A DNA stretch of 64,000 bases from Gammaproteobacteria bacterium. Its GTDB lineage: Bacteria > Pseudomonadota > Gammaproteobacteria > Steroidobacterales > Rariloculaceae. Shown here one piece after another: positions 50,391-60,591 of this stretch; position 1 is the stretch's first letter; each line of letters starts with the position of its first letter. The stretch covers positions 124,001 through 188,000 of the forward strand of contig JAJDWR010000073.1 in the NCBI GenBank assembly GCA_022825505.1, written 5' to 3'. The notes beneath the pieces were generated by a model that was not told the DNA's origin, made no database searches, and was given only the letters and a program-made list of their open reading frames with translations. A program made the position numbers and the translations under genes.

Positions 50391-52067
50391 CTAGTCCGAG
50401 GTCATCTGCTCCTTGAGCAAGTCGCCCAACGTCGTGCCGGCCGCGGGCTTGCCGGCCTCGGACTTGTAGTCCCAGATGGCCTGCGCCTCTTCTCTGGCCT
50501 CCTTCTCCTTGATGGACAGCGTCACGCTCCGGTGCCGGCGATCCACGCCGGTCAGCCTGGCCTCGACCTCCTCACCCGGCTTGAGCACCATCCTGGCATC
50601 ATCGACTCGGTCGCGGGAGATCTCCGTTGCGCGAAGGCGACCCATGACGCCGTCCGCCAGAGCAATCGTGGCGCCCCGGGCATCCACTTCCTGTACGACG
50701 CCGCGGACGATGGAACCCGAGGCATTTTCAGCAATGAACTGGGACAGCGGGTCCTTGTCCAGTTGCTTCACTCCCAGCGAGATACGCTCCCGGTCCGGGT
50801 CGATGGCAAGCACAGTCGTCTCCAGTTCCTCGCCCTTGCGATAGTTGCGCACGGCCACGTCGCCGGGCAGGTCCCAGGAGAGATCGGAAAGATGCACAAG
50901 GCCGTCGATACCCCCCGGCAGACCGATAAAGACACCGAAGTCGGTGATTGACTTGATTTGTCCCTCTACCCGATCGCCCTTGCGGAAGTTCTGGCTGAAT
51001 TCCACCCACGGGTTGGGCATGCACTGTTTCAGGCCCAGTGAAATGCGGCGCCGGTCCTCGTCGATGTCCAGCACCATGACTTCCACTTCGTCCCCGATCT
51101 GGACCACCTTGTGGGGACTGACGTTCTTGTTTGTCCAGTCCATCTCGGAAACGTGCACAAGGCCTTCCACGCCTTCCTCGATCTCCACGAAGCAGCCGTA
51201 GTCGGCGATATTGGTCACTCTGCCAAATATCCTCGAATTGTGCGGATGCCGGCGCGAGAGGTCCGTCCACGGATCGGCGCCAAGCTGCTTGAGACCGAGC
51301 GATACGCGGCTGCGTTCCCGGTCGAACTTGAGCACCTTCACTTCCAGGTCATCGCCGACATTGACCACTTCGGAAGGATGCTTCACCCGTTTCCAGGCCA
51401 TGTCGGTGATGTGCAGCAGTCCGTCGATGCCGCCAAGGTCCACGAAGGCGCCGTAGTCGGTGAGGTTCTTGACCACGCCCTTGAGCGTTATGCCCTCCTG
51501 GAGGTTCTTCAGCAGTGCCTCGCGTTCCGCGCTGTACTCCTCCTCCACCACCGCGCGCCTGGAGACGACGACGTTGTTGCGCCGCTGGTCCAGCTTGATG
51601 ACCTTGAATTCCAGGGTATTGCCCTCGAGATAGGCCGGATCGCGCACCGGCCGAACATCCACCAGCGAACCGGGCAGGAAGGCCCGGACCAGGTCGAGGT
51701 CCACGGTGAAGCCGCCGCGAACCCGTCCGCTGATGGTTCCCTTGACGATCTTGCCGTCGGCAAATGCCTCTTCCAGCCGACTCCAGGTGCGGGTGCGCTT
51801 GGCCTTTTCCCTGGACAACCGGGTTTCGCCGAAGCCGTCCTCCACCGCATCGAGCGCGACTTCCACTTCGTCTCCGACATCGACCTCCAGTTCCCCCTTG
51901 TCGTCAAGGAACTGATTGGCCGGGATGACGGCCTCGGACTTCAGACCGGCGTTGACGATGACCACGTCCTGATTCACGTCAACGACCGTTGCCTGCAGGA
52001 TCGCGCCCTGCTTCATCTGCCGGCTGGCGAGACTCTCCTCCAGCATTTCGGCAAAGGATTCACTCAT
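50391..52067 (-). CDS. rpsA: 30S ribosomal protein S1
   Basis: A 558-residue protein, essentially the E. coli length, with six S1 domains. The ends of several are visible ([82 protein letters not shown]). It unfolds and positions mRNA on the ribosome. The ATG at 52067 matches the conserved [13 protein letters not shown] start; longer in-frame reading is not conserved. It lies between cmk and ihfB. Confidence 0.97.
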   Translation of the reverse strand: MSESFAEMLEESLASRQMKQGAILQATVVDVNQDVVIVNAGLKSEAVIPANQFLDDKGELEVDVGDEVEVALDAVEDGFGETRLSREKAKRTRTWSRLEEAFADGKIVKGTISGRVRGGFTVDLDLVRAFLPGSLVDVRPVRDPAYLEGNTLEFKVIKLDQRRNNVVVSRRAVVEEEYSAEREALLKNLQEGITLKGVVKNLTDYGAFVDLGGIDGLLHITDMAWKRVKHPSEVVNVGDDLEVKVLKFDRERSRVSLGLKQLGADPWTDLSRRHPHNSRIFGRVTNIADYGCFVEIEEGVEGLVHVSEMDWTNKNVSPHKVVQIGDEVEVMVLDIDEDRRRISLGLKQCMPNPWVEFSQNFRKGDRVEGQIKSITDFGVFIGLPGGIDGLVHLSDLSWDLPGDVAVRNYRKGEELETTVLAIDPDRERISLGVKQLDKDPLSQFIAENASGSIVRGVVQEVDARGATIALADGVMGRLRATEISRDRVDDARMVLKPGEEVEARLTGVDRRHRSVTLSIKEKEAREEAQAIWDYKSEAGKPAAGTTLGDLLKEQMTSD

Positions 52068-52137
52068 GCATGTACTTCCGCTTTCGCGGGCCTCCAATTC
52101 TACGCCGCCCCATCCTGGACCGGCGGCCAGTTACTCC

Positions 52138-52158
52138 GCGCCGGCGTCCTGCCGGCGC
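52138..52158 (-). terminator. Hairpin between cmk and rpsA
   Basis: A perfect 8-base inverted repeat (GCGCCGGC, 52138-52145 and 52151-52158) with a 5-base loop, just after the cmk stop and 70 bases before rpsA. There is no U-run, so it may pause or stabilise transcripts rather than end them fully. A TAGAAT (-10-like) lies at 52102-52097 on the minus strand. Confidence 0.4.
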
Positions 52159-52164
52159 ACTCAT

Positions 52165-52854
52165 TCAATTCGAAAGCAAGCCACTCTCCCGGAGCCATAC
52201 CCTGATGCGCGCGACAACTTCCTCCGGAGTCAATCCGGTGGAATCCAGAACGCGTGCATCCTCGGCGGGCTTGAGAGGCGCAACCACGCGGTTGGCATCT
52301 CGCTCGTCCCGCCGCGCAATGTCCTCCGAAAGGTCCGGCAGGCTAACATCAATACCCTTTTGGATCAACTGCTTATGGCGCCTGCGGGCACGTTCTTCCG
52401 GGCTGGCGGTGAGATAGACCTTCAATTCGGCTTCGGGAAAAACCACCGTGCCCATGTCACGCCCGTCGGCGACGAGTCCGGGCGGCCTGGCGAAGGCCCG
52501 CTGCCGCTTCCAGAGGGCCTTGCGAACCTCCGGAATCGCGGCAATCCGGGACGCCATGGCGCCGCACTCCTCCGTCCGCAGCAGGGCAGTAACGTTGTCG
52601 CCGTGCAGCAGTATCGCTTCCGGTTCGGCGGCTGCCGAGAACTCGACCCGCGTCCGGGACGCGGCCGCAGCCAACGCCGCCGGCTCGCTCAAGGCAAGTC
52701 CTTCGCGGTTTACCTTCAGCGCCACCGATCGGTACAGCGCGCCGCTGTCCAGCAAGTGCCAGTCCAGGCTCACCGCAAGGGACCGGCTGATCGCGCCCTT
52801 CCCGGACCCCGTGGGACCGTCGATGGCCACGACCGGTACGCCGTTGACCGTCAT
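52165..52854 (-). CDS. cmk: Cytidylate kinase
   Basis: A 229-residue enzyme phosphorylating CMP and dCMP. The P-loop is IDGPTGSGKGAISRSLA near the N-terminus, followed by LLDSGALYRSVAL and the DGRDMGTVVFPEAELKVYLTA segment, in two parts, all typical of bacterial CMP kinase. The start overlaps the aroA stop by 4 bases (ATGA), so expression is coupled. Confidence 0.96.
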   Translation of the reverse strand: MTVNGVPVVAIDGPTGSGKGAISRSLAVSLDWHLLDSGALYRSVALKVNREGLALSEPAALAAAASRTRVEFSAAAEPEAILLHGDNVTALLRTEECGAMASRIAAIPEVRKALWKRQRAFARPPGLVADGRDMGTVVFPEAELKVYLTASPEERARRRHKQLIQKGIDVSLPDLSEDIARRDERDANRVVAPLKPAEDARVLDSTGLTPEEVVARIRVWLRESGLLSN

Positions 52855-54194
52855 CCGTCCCCCCCGACGGTCGTGGTTTCGATGCCAAGGCCGCAGCCGG
52901 CCGCGATGCGCCCGAAGTCCGGAAACGACGTGGAAACCTGCTCGGTCCCCAAAATCTCGATGGGTTCCCGGGCCGCTGTGCCGGCGATCGCAAAGGCCAT
53001 CGCGATACGGTGATCGCCCTGTGCGTCCAACCGGCCACCCTGCAACTTGCCGCCTTCGATGACCAGTCCGTCGGCGTTTTCCACCACATCGGCGCCCAGT
53101 GCCCGAAGTCCGGCGGCCATGACACCGATGCGGTCGCTCTCCTTGTAGCGCAATTCTTCCGCACCGCGTATCACGGTCGTGCCCCTGGCGCAGGCGGCGG
53201 CAACAAACAGAACCGGAAACTCGTCAATGGCGAGCGGCACCCAGTCAGGAGGCACTTCGATGCCGCGCAGTTCGCTCCTGGAGACGAAGATATCGGCAAC
53301 GGGTTCGCCCCCGAGGATGCGCCGGGCCCGGGTTTCTATGCGCCCGCCCATGGCCTCCACGATGCTGAGCAGACCGCTGCGGGTGGGATTGACGCCGACG
53401 TTTCGGATCAACAGTCCCCTGGGTGCTGCGAGCAGGCCGGCGACCAGGAAAAAGGCTGCCGACGAGAAGTCGCCCGGAATCTCCGTGTCGATCGGCTTCA
53501 GCCGCCCGGGCGCACGCACGGACACGACTTCGTCGAGCCTCGATTCCACGGCAACTCCCATGGACCTCAGCAGCCGTTCGGTATGGTCGCGGCTGCGGCC
53601 CGGCGAGCGGATGATGGTTCGGCCACGGGCGCGCAGCCCCGCAAGCAGCAAGGCGGATTTGAGCTGCGCGCTGGCCACCGGCAGGGTGTAATCGAGGGCC
53701 TTCAGCGGATACCGGCCGCTTATGCGGATCGGGGCGGTTCCCGACCGGGTCTCAACGTCGGCTCCCATGGCACGAAGCGGGTTTGCAACGCGCTCCATGG
53801 GACGGCTCCGCAAGGATTCATCGCCGGTAAGTTCGCTGGCGAACGGTTGCGAGGCCAATACTCCGGCCAGCAAGCGCATGCCGGTCCCTGAGTTTCCCAG
53901 GTCTAACGGTCCGTCGGGGGGCCGCAAACCATCCAGACCGACACCCTGTACGCGAAGGTCGCCGCCCTCCACATCGACCCCCACCCCCAGGGAACGCAGC
54001 GCCGACGCGGTTGCGAGACAGTCGTCCCCAAGGAGAAACCCCTTTACCGTACTGCTTCCCTCGGCCAGCGCACTCAGCAACGCGGTACGGTGAGAGATCG
54101 ACTTGTCTCCCGGCACGCGCACTTCACCACTCACCTCGCGTACCGGGTGCACGACGAATGCCTGCCGAGCGGCACTCAGTGAATCAGCTTGCAT
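52851..54194 (-). CDS. aroA: 3-phosphoshikimate 1-carboxyvinyltransferase (EPSP synthase)
   Basis: A 447-residue shikimate-pathway enzyme. Motifs in order: VPGDKSISHR, LGNSGTGMRLLAG, SRPMERVANPL, VASAQLKSALLLAGL, RDHTERLL, IPGDFSSAAFF and NPTRSGLL. The combination of GDKS, SAQLK, RDHTE and NPTR is that described for class II EPSP synthases, which are less sensitive to glyphosate than the E. coli class. The protein resembles the AroA half of the Pseudomonas TyrA-AroA fusion, but no tyrA part is attached or adjacent. Confidence 0.95.
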   Translation of the reverse strand: MQADSLSAARQAFVVHPVREVSGEVRVPGDKSISHRTALLSALAEGSSTVKGFLLGDDCLATASALRSLGVGVDVEGGDLRVQGVGLDGLRPPDGPLDLGNSGTGMRLLAGVLASQPFASELTGDESLRSRPMERVANPLRAMGADVETRSGTAPIRISGRYPLKALDYTLPVASAQLKSALLLAGLRARGRTIIRSPGRSRDHTERLLRSMGVAVESRLDEVVSVRAPGRLKPIDTEIPGDFSSAAFFLVAGLLAAPRGLLIRNVGVNPTRSGLLSIVEAMGGRIETRARRILGGEPVADIFVSRSELRGIEVPPDWVPLAIDEFPVLFVAAACARGTTVIRGAEELRYKESDRIGVMAAGLRALGADVVENADGLVIEGGKLQGGRLDAQGDHRIAMAFAIAGTAAREPIEILGTEQVSTSFPDFGRIAAGCGLGIETTTVGGDG

Positions 54195-54243
54195 GTCTGG
54201 CCAGAACGTATCGTGAAACTACGGCATCCCGATGAGGATACCG

Positions 54244-55350
54244 CTAGAGAATGGCCTTGGGATAGGAGCCCAGCACGCGGAACAGGTTTGCGTGGGACTC
54301 GACCTGCTCCAGAGCCTTGCGCACGCCTTCGTCCTCGGCATGCCCCTCGATATCCACGAAGAATACGTAATCCCACCTGCGGCGCCGCGATGGGCGCGAC
54401 TCGATGCGGGTCATGCTGATGCCTCCCTGGGCGAGAGGGTCCAGCAGATTGTGGAGCACGCCCGCACCCGTCGTGCCGGCGGAGGAAATGAGCAACGACG
54501 TCTTGTCCTCGCCGCTTGGCGGAAAGAGCCTTGGGCCGATGACCAGGAACCGTGTCGTATTGTCGGCGTAGTCCTCGATATTGGGGATGACGATATTCAG
54601 CCCATACACCTCAGCCGCCACCTCCCCGGCAATGGCCGCCGTGCCGTCCTCGTCCCGGGCGCGGCGGGCGGCCGCCGCATTGCTCGAAACGGGAATCGCT
54701 TCCACGTCCGGCAACGACTGGGCGAGCCAGGCGCGGCACTGGGCCAGGGACTGCGGGTGCGAGCAGATGCGCTCGATCTTTCGGACATTGTCCATCCTTC
54801 CCATCAGGTGCTGGCGAATCCTCAGTTCGACCTCGCCGCAGATCTTCAGCGGCGAACTCAGGAACATGTCCAGGGTATGGGTCACCGTACCCTCGGAGGA
54901 ATTCTCCACCGGAACCACACCGAAATCGGCGGTTCCACCCTCCACTTCCCGGAATACTTCGTCGATGGTCGGCAGCGACAGGGCCCTCACGGAGTGTCCG
55001 AACTGCTTGAGCACCGCCGACTGGGTGAAGGTGCCCTCCGGACCCAGAAAGGCAACCTTCAGAGGCTCTTCCTGAGCCAGGCATGCCGACATGATCTCGC
55101 GGAACACGCGGACCATTTCCTCGTTTCCGAGCGGGCCTTCGTTGCGGCTGACCACATCGCGCAGGACATGGGCTTCGCGCTCCGGCCGATAGTATTCCGC
55201 CGAAGTTGAGAAGCCCTTGGCCTCACCGACCTTGCGCGCAACGGCCGCCCGTTCCGAGATCAGCGCCTGGATCCGGGCATCGATCTCGTCGATCCGGCTG
55301 CGCAGCGCACCCAGCGCGGCGTCGCCGTCGGAAGTGGACTGGTCATTCAT
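54244..55350 (-). CDS. pheA: Bifunctional chorismate mutase/prephenate dehydratase
   Basis: A 368-residue protein in three parts. Residues 8-95 are an AroQ-type chorismate mutase (RIDEIDARIQALISERAAV). Residues about 100-275 are prephenate dehydratase, starting FLGPEGTFTQSA and with NTTRFLVIG. Residues about 285-368 are an ACT regulatory domain with the ESRPS motif that binds phenylalanine. It takes chorismate to phenylpyruvate. It lies between serA and aroA; the hisC and tyrA genes found here in Pseudomonas are absent. Confidence 0.96.
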   Translation of the reverse strand: MNDQSTSDGDAALGALRSRIDEIDARIQALISERAAVARKVGEAKGFSTSAEYYRPEREAHVLRDVVSRNEGPLGNEEMVRVFREIMSACLAQEEPLKVAFLGPEGTFTQSAVLKQFGHSVRALSLPTIDEVFREVEGGTADFGVVPVENSSEGTVTHTLDMFLSSPLKICGEVELRIRQHLMGRMDNVRKIERICSHPQSLAQCRAWLAQSLPDVEAIPVSSNAAAARRARDEDGTAAIAGEVAAEVYGLNIVIPNIEDYADNTTRFLVIGPRLFPPSGEDKTSLLISSAGTTGAGVLHNLLDPLAQGGISMTRIESRPSRRRRWDYVFFVDIEGHAEDEGVRKALEQVESHANLFRVLGSYPKAIL

Positions 55351-55404
55351 GTTGCATCTCTGTCATCTGCGTTGAACGCGGATCAGGGCTGGATCCGGCG
55401 GATG

Positions 55405-56583
55405 CTAGTCCTCTACCAGCAACCGGGCGCAGAGTATGCCATCGATGGACTCGATGCGCTCCATTGTCGCCTTGCTCACGGGCTCGTCCACGTCGATGAG
55501 GGTATAGGCCAGCTCGCCCCGCGAGACGTTCAGAAGATCGGCAATATTGATGCTCGCTTCCGCCAGCGCGATGGATATCTGCCCCACCATGGCCGGCACA
55601 TTGGCGTTGGCGATGGCCAGGCGGTGTGGGCGCCGCCTGGGCAGGAGTGCATCCGGAAAGTTGACGGACGCCCGAATCTCCCCATGCTCGAGATACAACT
55701 TGAGGTTTTCCGCCACCATGACGGCGCAGTTGGCTTCCGCCTCCGTCGTGGACGCACCCAGATGGGGCAGGCATACGACACGTGGCTGTCCCACGAGTGA
55801 CGCGGTCGGAAAATCGGTGACATAGGCCCCGATGCGTCCCGCCCGGGTCAGTTCCAGCACGGCAGCGTCATCCACCACCCCCTGACGGGAAAAATTCAGC
55901 ACGATGGCTCCCGGCGGGAGCAGCTCGAGACGCGCGCGATTCACCAGTGCCCGAGTTTCGCCGTTCAGCGGCACATGGGGACTGATCACGTCTGCGCGCT
56001 CGAAGATTTCGTCAAGCTGGTTGGCTTGCTGGACTCCGGAAGAGAGTTGCCACGCACGGCGGACCGTCACCTTGGGATCGTAGCCCACCACCTGCATGCC
56101 CAGGGCCAACCCCGCGTTGGCAACCTCCACCCCGATCGCGCCGAGGCCGATGACGCCCAGCGTTCGGCTCGGCAACTCGAATCCGGTGAACTGCTTCTTG
56201 CCGGCCTCCACCGCCGAATTGATCTGCCGGTCGTCGCCGGAGAGGCCGCGCACGTAGTCCCTGGCGGCCGGCAGGTTACGGGCAACCATGAGCAGCGAGC
56301 CCACCACCAGTTCCTTCACCGCGTTGGCGTTGGCTCCCGGGGCATTGAAAACCGGAATCCCGCGCAGGCTCAGGGAATCGACCGGGATATTGTTCACCCC
56401 GGCGCCGGCACGGGCCACGGCGAACAGCGAATCCGGCAGCGCCAGGTCATGAAGATTGTGCGATCGCAGCATGATGGCATTCGGGCCGGACACGTCCGGA
56501 CCCACCTCGTATCGCTCCTCCGGCAGCCGGCGCAGCCCTTCTTCGGCAAGCTTGTTGAACGTCCGTACCCTGAATCTGTTCAT
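55405..56583 (-). CDS. serA: D-3-phosphoglycerate dehydrogenase
   Basis: A 392-residue NAD-dependent enzyme that commits phosphoglycerate to serine. The dinucleotide motif is LGVIGLGAIGVEVANAGLALG, in the middle, with catalytic residues in the FSRQGVVDD and LPHLGASTTEAE regions. An ACT domain lies at about 318-392 (NVPAMVGQISIALAEASINIADL). The first domain is short, as in the type of SerA of about 390-400 residues. It follows serC by 29 bases. Confidence 0.94.
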   Translation of the reverse strand: MNRFRVRTFNKLAEEGLRRLPEERYEVGPDVSGPNAIMLRSHNLHDLALPDSLFAVARAGAGVNNIPVDSLSLRGIPVFNAPGANANAVKELVVGSLLMVARNLPAARDYVRGLSGDDRQINSAVEAGKKQFTGFELPSRTLGVIGLGAIGVEVANAGLALGMQVVGYDPKVTVRRAWQLSSGVQQANQLDEIFERADVISPHVPLNGETRALVNRARLELLPPGAIVLNFSRQGVVDDAAVLELTRAGRIGAYVTDFPTASLVGQPRVVCLPHLGASTTEAEANCAVMVAENLKLYLEHGEIRASVNFPDALLPRRRPHRLAIANANVPAMVGQISIALAEASINIADLLNVSRGELAYTLIDVDEPVSKATMERIESIDGILCARLLVED

Positions 56584-56612
56584 TGCCCTTCCGTGCCCCT
56601 GTGCAATCGACC

Positions 56613-57695
56613 CTAGCCGTGCCGGGCTTCAAAGTCCGACATGAATGCGATCAGCGCGTCCACGCCCGCCTCGGGGAGGGCGTTGTAGATGCTGGCCCTC
56701 ATACCTCCCACCAGCCGGTGCCCTTTCAGGTTGGCCAGGCCCGCCCCGGCCGATTCCTTGAGGAATACGGCATCCAGATTCGTATCCGCCAGGGTGAACG
56801 GGACATTCATCCAGGATCTGCAGGCGGGATCCACGGGATTGTCGTAGAAATCGCTGCCGTCGATCGCCGCATAGAGCCGCGTCGCCTTGCGGCGGTTGCG
56901 TTCGGCCATGGCTGCGAGCCCGCCCTGCTCCCTGATCCATTCGAAGACCAGTCCTGACACGTACCACGAAAACGTCGGTGGGGTATTCGACATGGAATCG
57001 GTATCTGACATGACCCGGTAGTTGACCACCGTGGGCGTTTCCGGCCGCGCCCGGCCGAGCAGATCGTCCCGCACGATCACGACGGTAACGCCCGGCGGAC
57101 CGATATTCTTCTGGGCGCCGGCGTAGATCACCCCGTAGCGGTTCACATCGACCGGGCGAGACAGCAGCGTCGATGACATGTCGGCCGCGATCGGTGCTTC
57201 GGAAACGTCGGGAACCTCGTGGAACTCCACGCCGACCACGGTCTCGTTGGAGACCAGATGGAGGTAGCAGGCATCGTCCGACAACCGCCATGTGCCCGGA
57301 TCGGGTATACGCCTGAAGTTTCCGTCGCGGCCGCTCGCAGCTTCGTTGGCCCGCAGGTACCGCTGCGCCTCGCCAAAGGCCTTGACGCCCCAGTTCCCGG
57401 TAGTCACATAGTCCGCGGCATCGTCCGGACCCGCAAGGTTGAGCGGCAGAGCCGCAAACTGCATGGTGGCGCCGCCCTGCAGAAACAGCACCCTGTAGTT
57501 GTCGGGAATATCGAGCAACTGGCGAAAGGTAGCCGTGGCGCGTTCGGCAAGCTCGACGAACTCCTTGCCGCGATGACTGACTTCCATCACCGACATGCCG
57601 GTGGCGCGCCAGTTGAGCAATTCGTCCCGGGCCTGCTCCAGAACGCAGGTGGGCAACGTAGCCGGACCCGGGGAGAAGTTGTAGATGCGTTCCAT
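56613..57695 (-). CDS. serC: Phosphoserine aminotransferase
   Basis: A 360-residue PLP enzyme, the usual SerC length. It begins MERIYNFSPGPATLP and contains LFLQGGATMQFAALPLNL, TGNWGVKAFGEA and YAGAQKNIGPPGVTVVIV, whose Lys binds PLP. It converts phosphohydroxypyruvate to phosphoserine. The ATG at 57695 starts exactly at the conserved N-terminus; a GTG three codons upstream is possible. It lies 29 bases after gyrA, as in Pseudomonas. Confidence 0.96.
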   Translation of the reverse strand: MERIYNFSPGPATLPTCVLEQARDELLNWRATGMSVMEVSHRGKEFVELAERATATFRQLLDIPDNYRVLFLQGGATMQFAALPLNLAGPDDAADYVTTGNWGVKAFGEAQRYLRANEAASGRDGNFRRIPDPGTWRLSDDACYLHLVSNETVVGVEFHEVPDVSEAPIAADMSSTLLSRPVDVNRYGVIYAGAQKNIGPPGVTVVIVRDDLLGRARPETPTVVNYRVMSDTDSMSNTPPTFSWYVSGLVFEWIREQGGLAAMAERNRRKATRLYAAIDGSDFYDNPVDPACRSWMNVPFTLADTNLDAVFLKESAGAGLANLKGHRLVGGMRASIYNALPEAGVDALIAFMSDFEARHG

Positions 57696-57724
57696 GACCT
57701 GCACTTACCCTGTGCAACCGTGCG

Positions 57725-60274
57725 TTATTCCGCCGGAAGTGACTCCTGCAGGCTCTCGATGCGCTCCATTCCCACCAGGCGGGCCCCTTCGTCCAGCCGG
57801 ATCAGGCGTACGCCCTGTGCGATTCGGCCAAGCACGGAAATCTCCGACACCAGAGTGCGAACGAGCGTGCCGCTGGAACTGATGAACATGATCTCGTCGT
57901 CCTCGCCCACCTGGAGCGCACCGACCGCGGGACCGTTGCGCTCCGTGGTCTGGATGGCGATGGTGCCCTGTCCGCCGCGCTTCTGAACCGGAAAGGCGTC
58001 GACAAGCGTACGCTTTCCATAGCCGTTCTCGGTGGCCACAAGCACGTCTTCCTGATCCGGGATGCAAAGGTCGATCACCGCGTCATCGGCATCCTTCAAC
58101 CTCAGGCCCCGTACGCCGGCCGCCGTGCGCCCCATCGGACGAACGTCGGATTCCCGGAACCGGATGGCCTTTCCGGAGCGCGAGAACAGCATGATGTCCT
58201 TGTCTCCGTCCGTGATTCCCGCGCCGATCAGGTGGTCGTTCTCGCGAAGCCCGACGGCGATGATTCCCGGGGCGAGCGGCCGCGAAAAGGCGCTCAGAGG
58301 CGTCTTCTTGACCGTGCCCAGGCTGGTGGCGAAAAACACGTAACGGTCGTCCTCGAACTCGCTGATGGGCAGGACCGCGTTGATCCTCTCGTCCTTCTCC
58401 AGCGGCAGCAGGTTGACGATGGGCCGGCCCCGGGCGCCCGGGCTCGCCTGGGGAACCCGGTAGACCTTGAGCCAGTAGACCTTTCCGCGGCTGGAAAAAC
58501 ACAACAGCGTGTCATGGGAATTGGCGACGAACAACTGATCGACGAAATCCTCTTCCTTGACGCGGGTCGCCGCCCGGCCCCGTCCGCCCCGGCGCTGTGC
58601 CTGGTACGTCGTCAGGGGCTGCGCCTTGGCATAGCCGCCGTGGGAAAGCGTCACCACCAACTCTTCCTGGGGAATCAGGTCCTCGATGGTCAGGTCCGCG
58701 TAGTCCTCGACGATCTCCGTACGGCGTTCGTCCGCATATCGGTCCCTGATCTGGGACAACTCCTCACGCATCACCGCAAGCAATCGGTCCGGGTTGGACA
58801 GAATATCAATCAATTCATTAATTCTATCTACTATCTTTATGTATTCGTTACTGATTTTATCTTGTTCAAGCGCCGTCAAGCGGTGCAATCGAAGATCGAG
58901 GATGGCCTGGGCCTGGGTCCGCGACAGGCGGTACCCGTCATCTTCCAGCCCGAATTGTTCGGTCTGGTCCTCGGGCCTTGTGGCGTCCGCGCCCGCGCGC
59001 TCCAGCAGCGCCACGACCTGCCCCGGCGGCCAGACGCGCCCCATCAAGCCTTCCCGCGCCTCGGCCGGCGAGGAGGACTCCCTGATCAGCGCGATCACCT
59101 TGTCGATGTTGGCCAGCGCCACCGTCTGGCCTTCCAGCACGTGAGCCCGTTCCCTGGCCTTGCGGAGCTGGTAGAGCGTGCGCCGCGTAATGACTTCGCG
59201 GCGGTGGCGGAGAAACGCCTGGAGCAGGCTCTTGAGGTTCAACAGCCGCGGCTGGCCGTCCAGGAGGGCAACCATGTTGATGCCGAATACGCTCTCGAGC
59301 TGCGTGTGCTTGAAGAGGTTGTTCAACACCACGTCGGTAATCTCGCCGCGTCTCAGCTCGATGACCACTCGCAAGCCGTCCTTGTCCGACTCGTCGCGCA
59401 ACTCGGTGATGCCTTCCAGGCGTTTTTCCCGAACCAGTTCGGCGATCTTTTCGATCAGCCGCGCCTTGTTGACCTGGTAGGGCAATTCGGAGATGACGAT
59501 GGCTTCACGGCCCTTCGTGTCCAGCGGCTCGGTGTGGGTACGCGCGCGGATGTAGACCTTGCCGCGGCCGGTCTTGTAGGCATTGAATACGCCCTGAACG
59601 CCATAAACCTGGCCGGCGGTGGGGAAATCCGGTCCCGGAACCAGTTCGATCAGCTCGGCGATCCCCAGTTCCGGATTGTCCAGCAGCGCCAGGCAGGCAT
59701 CGACGATCTCGCCCAGGTTATGGGGCGGGATATTGGTGGCCATGCCGACGGCGATGCCCGAGGAGCCGTTGACCAGCAACTGCGGCAGTCGCGTCGGCAG
59801 GACGGACGGTTCGTGCTCGGTTTCGTCGTAGTTGGCGACGAAATCCACCGTCTCCATGTCGATGTCGGCCAACAGTTCCTGCGCGATCCGGGCCATGCGG
59901 ACTTCGGTGTAGCGCATCGCCGCGGGGGCATCGCCGTCGACGGAGCCGAAATTGCCCTGCCCGTCCACCAGGATGTAACGCATGGAGAACCCCTGGGCCA
60001 TGCGCACGATGGTGTCGTAGACGGCGCTGTCGCCGTGAGGATGGTATTTTCCGATCACGTCGCCCACCAGGCGCGCCGATTTCTTGTAGGGCTTGTTGTA
60101 CTCGTTGCCCAGTTCGCGCATGGCGTAAAGTACGCGCCGGTGTACGGGCTTGAGGCCGTCCCGGGCGTCGGGCAGCGCACGGCCCACGATCACGCTCATG
60201 GCGTAATCCAGGTAGGACTGCCGCATCTCGTCTTCGAGATTGACAGGAAGGATCTCTTTCGCCGCCTCCACCAT
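57725..60274 (-). CDS. gyrA: DNA gyrase subunit A
   Basis: An 849-residue type II topoisomerase subunit. With the ATG at 60274 the numbering equals that of E. coli: active-site Tyr122 in [11 protein letters not shown], Ser83 and Asp87 in [11 protein letters not shown] (the quinolone-susceptible residues), and the GyrA box QRRGGRG before the C-terminal beta-pinwheel. That agreement decided against a GTG three codons upstream. A stretch of AT-rich codons lies near residues 469-492. The gene heads a long minus-strand series serC-serA-pheA-aroA-cmk-rpsA. Confidence 0.98.
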   Translation of the reverse strand: MVEAAKEILPVNLEDEMRQSYLDYAMSVIVGRALPDARDGLKPVHRRVLYAMRELGNEYNKPYKKSARLVGDVIGKYHPHGDSAVYDTIVRMAQGFSMRYILVDGQGNFGSVDGDAPAAMRYTEVRMARIAQELLADIDMETVDFVANYDETEHEPSVLPTRLPQLLVNGSSGIAVGMATNIPPHNLGEIVDACLALLDNPELGIAELIELVPGPDFPTAGQVYGVQGVFNAYKTGRGKVYIRARTHTEPLDTKGREAIVISELPYQVNKARLIEKIAELVREKRLEGITELRDESDKDGLRVVIELRRGEITDVVLNNLFKHTQLESVFGINMVALLDGQPRLLNLKSLLQAFLRHRREVITRRTLYQLRKARERAHVLEGQTVALANIDKVIALIRESSSPAEAREGLMGRVWPPGQVVALLERAGADATRPEDQTEQFGLEDDGYRLSRTQAQAILDLRLHRLTALEQDKISNEYIKIVDRINELIDILSNPDRLLAVMREELSQIRDRYADERRTEIVEDYADLTIEDLIPQEELVVTLSHGGYAKAQPLTTYQAQRRGGRGRAATRVKEEDFVDQLFVANSHDTLLCFSSRGKVYWLKVYRVPQASPGARGRPIVNLLPLEKDERINAVLPISEFEDDRYVFFATSLGTVKKTPLSAFSRPLAPGIIAVGLRENDHLIGAGITDGDKDIMLFSRSGKAIRFRESDVRPMGRTAAGVRGLRLKDADDAVIDLCIPDQEDVLVATENGYGKRTLVDAFPVQKRGGQGTIAIQTTERNGPAVGALQVGEDDEIMFISSSGTLVRTLVSEISVLGRIAQGVRLIRLDEGARLVGMERIESLQESLPAE

Positions 60275-60591
60275 AGAATCCACTACCGTCTCGCGGTTCC
60301 CGCGACGGGCTCAGTTTTCTCCGGAAAAACCCCTGTCAATGCAGGCAAAGCGAGTCACCGCAGTATCTGTGCGACCTGCGGTTCAGGCTGCCGAAATGCA
60401 CTTGAAGAAACCGTAATCCAAGCGTTCAGGATGACCGTGTAATTCTACCACAAGCGGGGGCCTGGCCCGCGGCCGCGCCAGGAGCCTGCGCGGCTGGAAT
60501 TCACCGCTGCAAATCCACTTTTGCGAATTCCTGCGGCGCAGACTGCAGGCCCGCTATACTTCGCGCCTGTACCCGACTCCGCCATGGTGCG
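60275..60591. other. Divergent gyrA-mtaD intergenic region
   Basis: No gene is seen in these 317 bases. On the minus strand a perfect TTGACA (60339-60334) stands 60 bases before gyrA but has only a weak -10 at the right distance. On the plus strand TATACT (60555-60560) stands 31 bases before mtaD without a clear -35. An inverted repeat CCTGGC/GCCAGG (60461-60466 and 60477-60482) surrounds a CCGCGGCCGC core. Confidence 0.6.

Noticed and set aside
58232-60442. A 736-residue open frame opposite gyrA
   Set aside because: gyrA is certain; the antisense frame has no recognisable domain.
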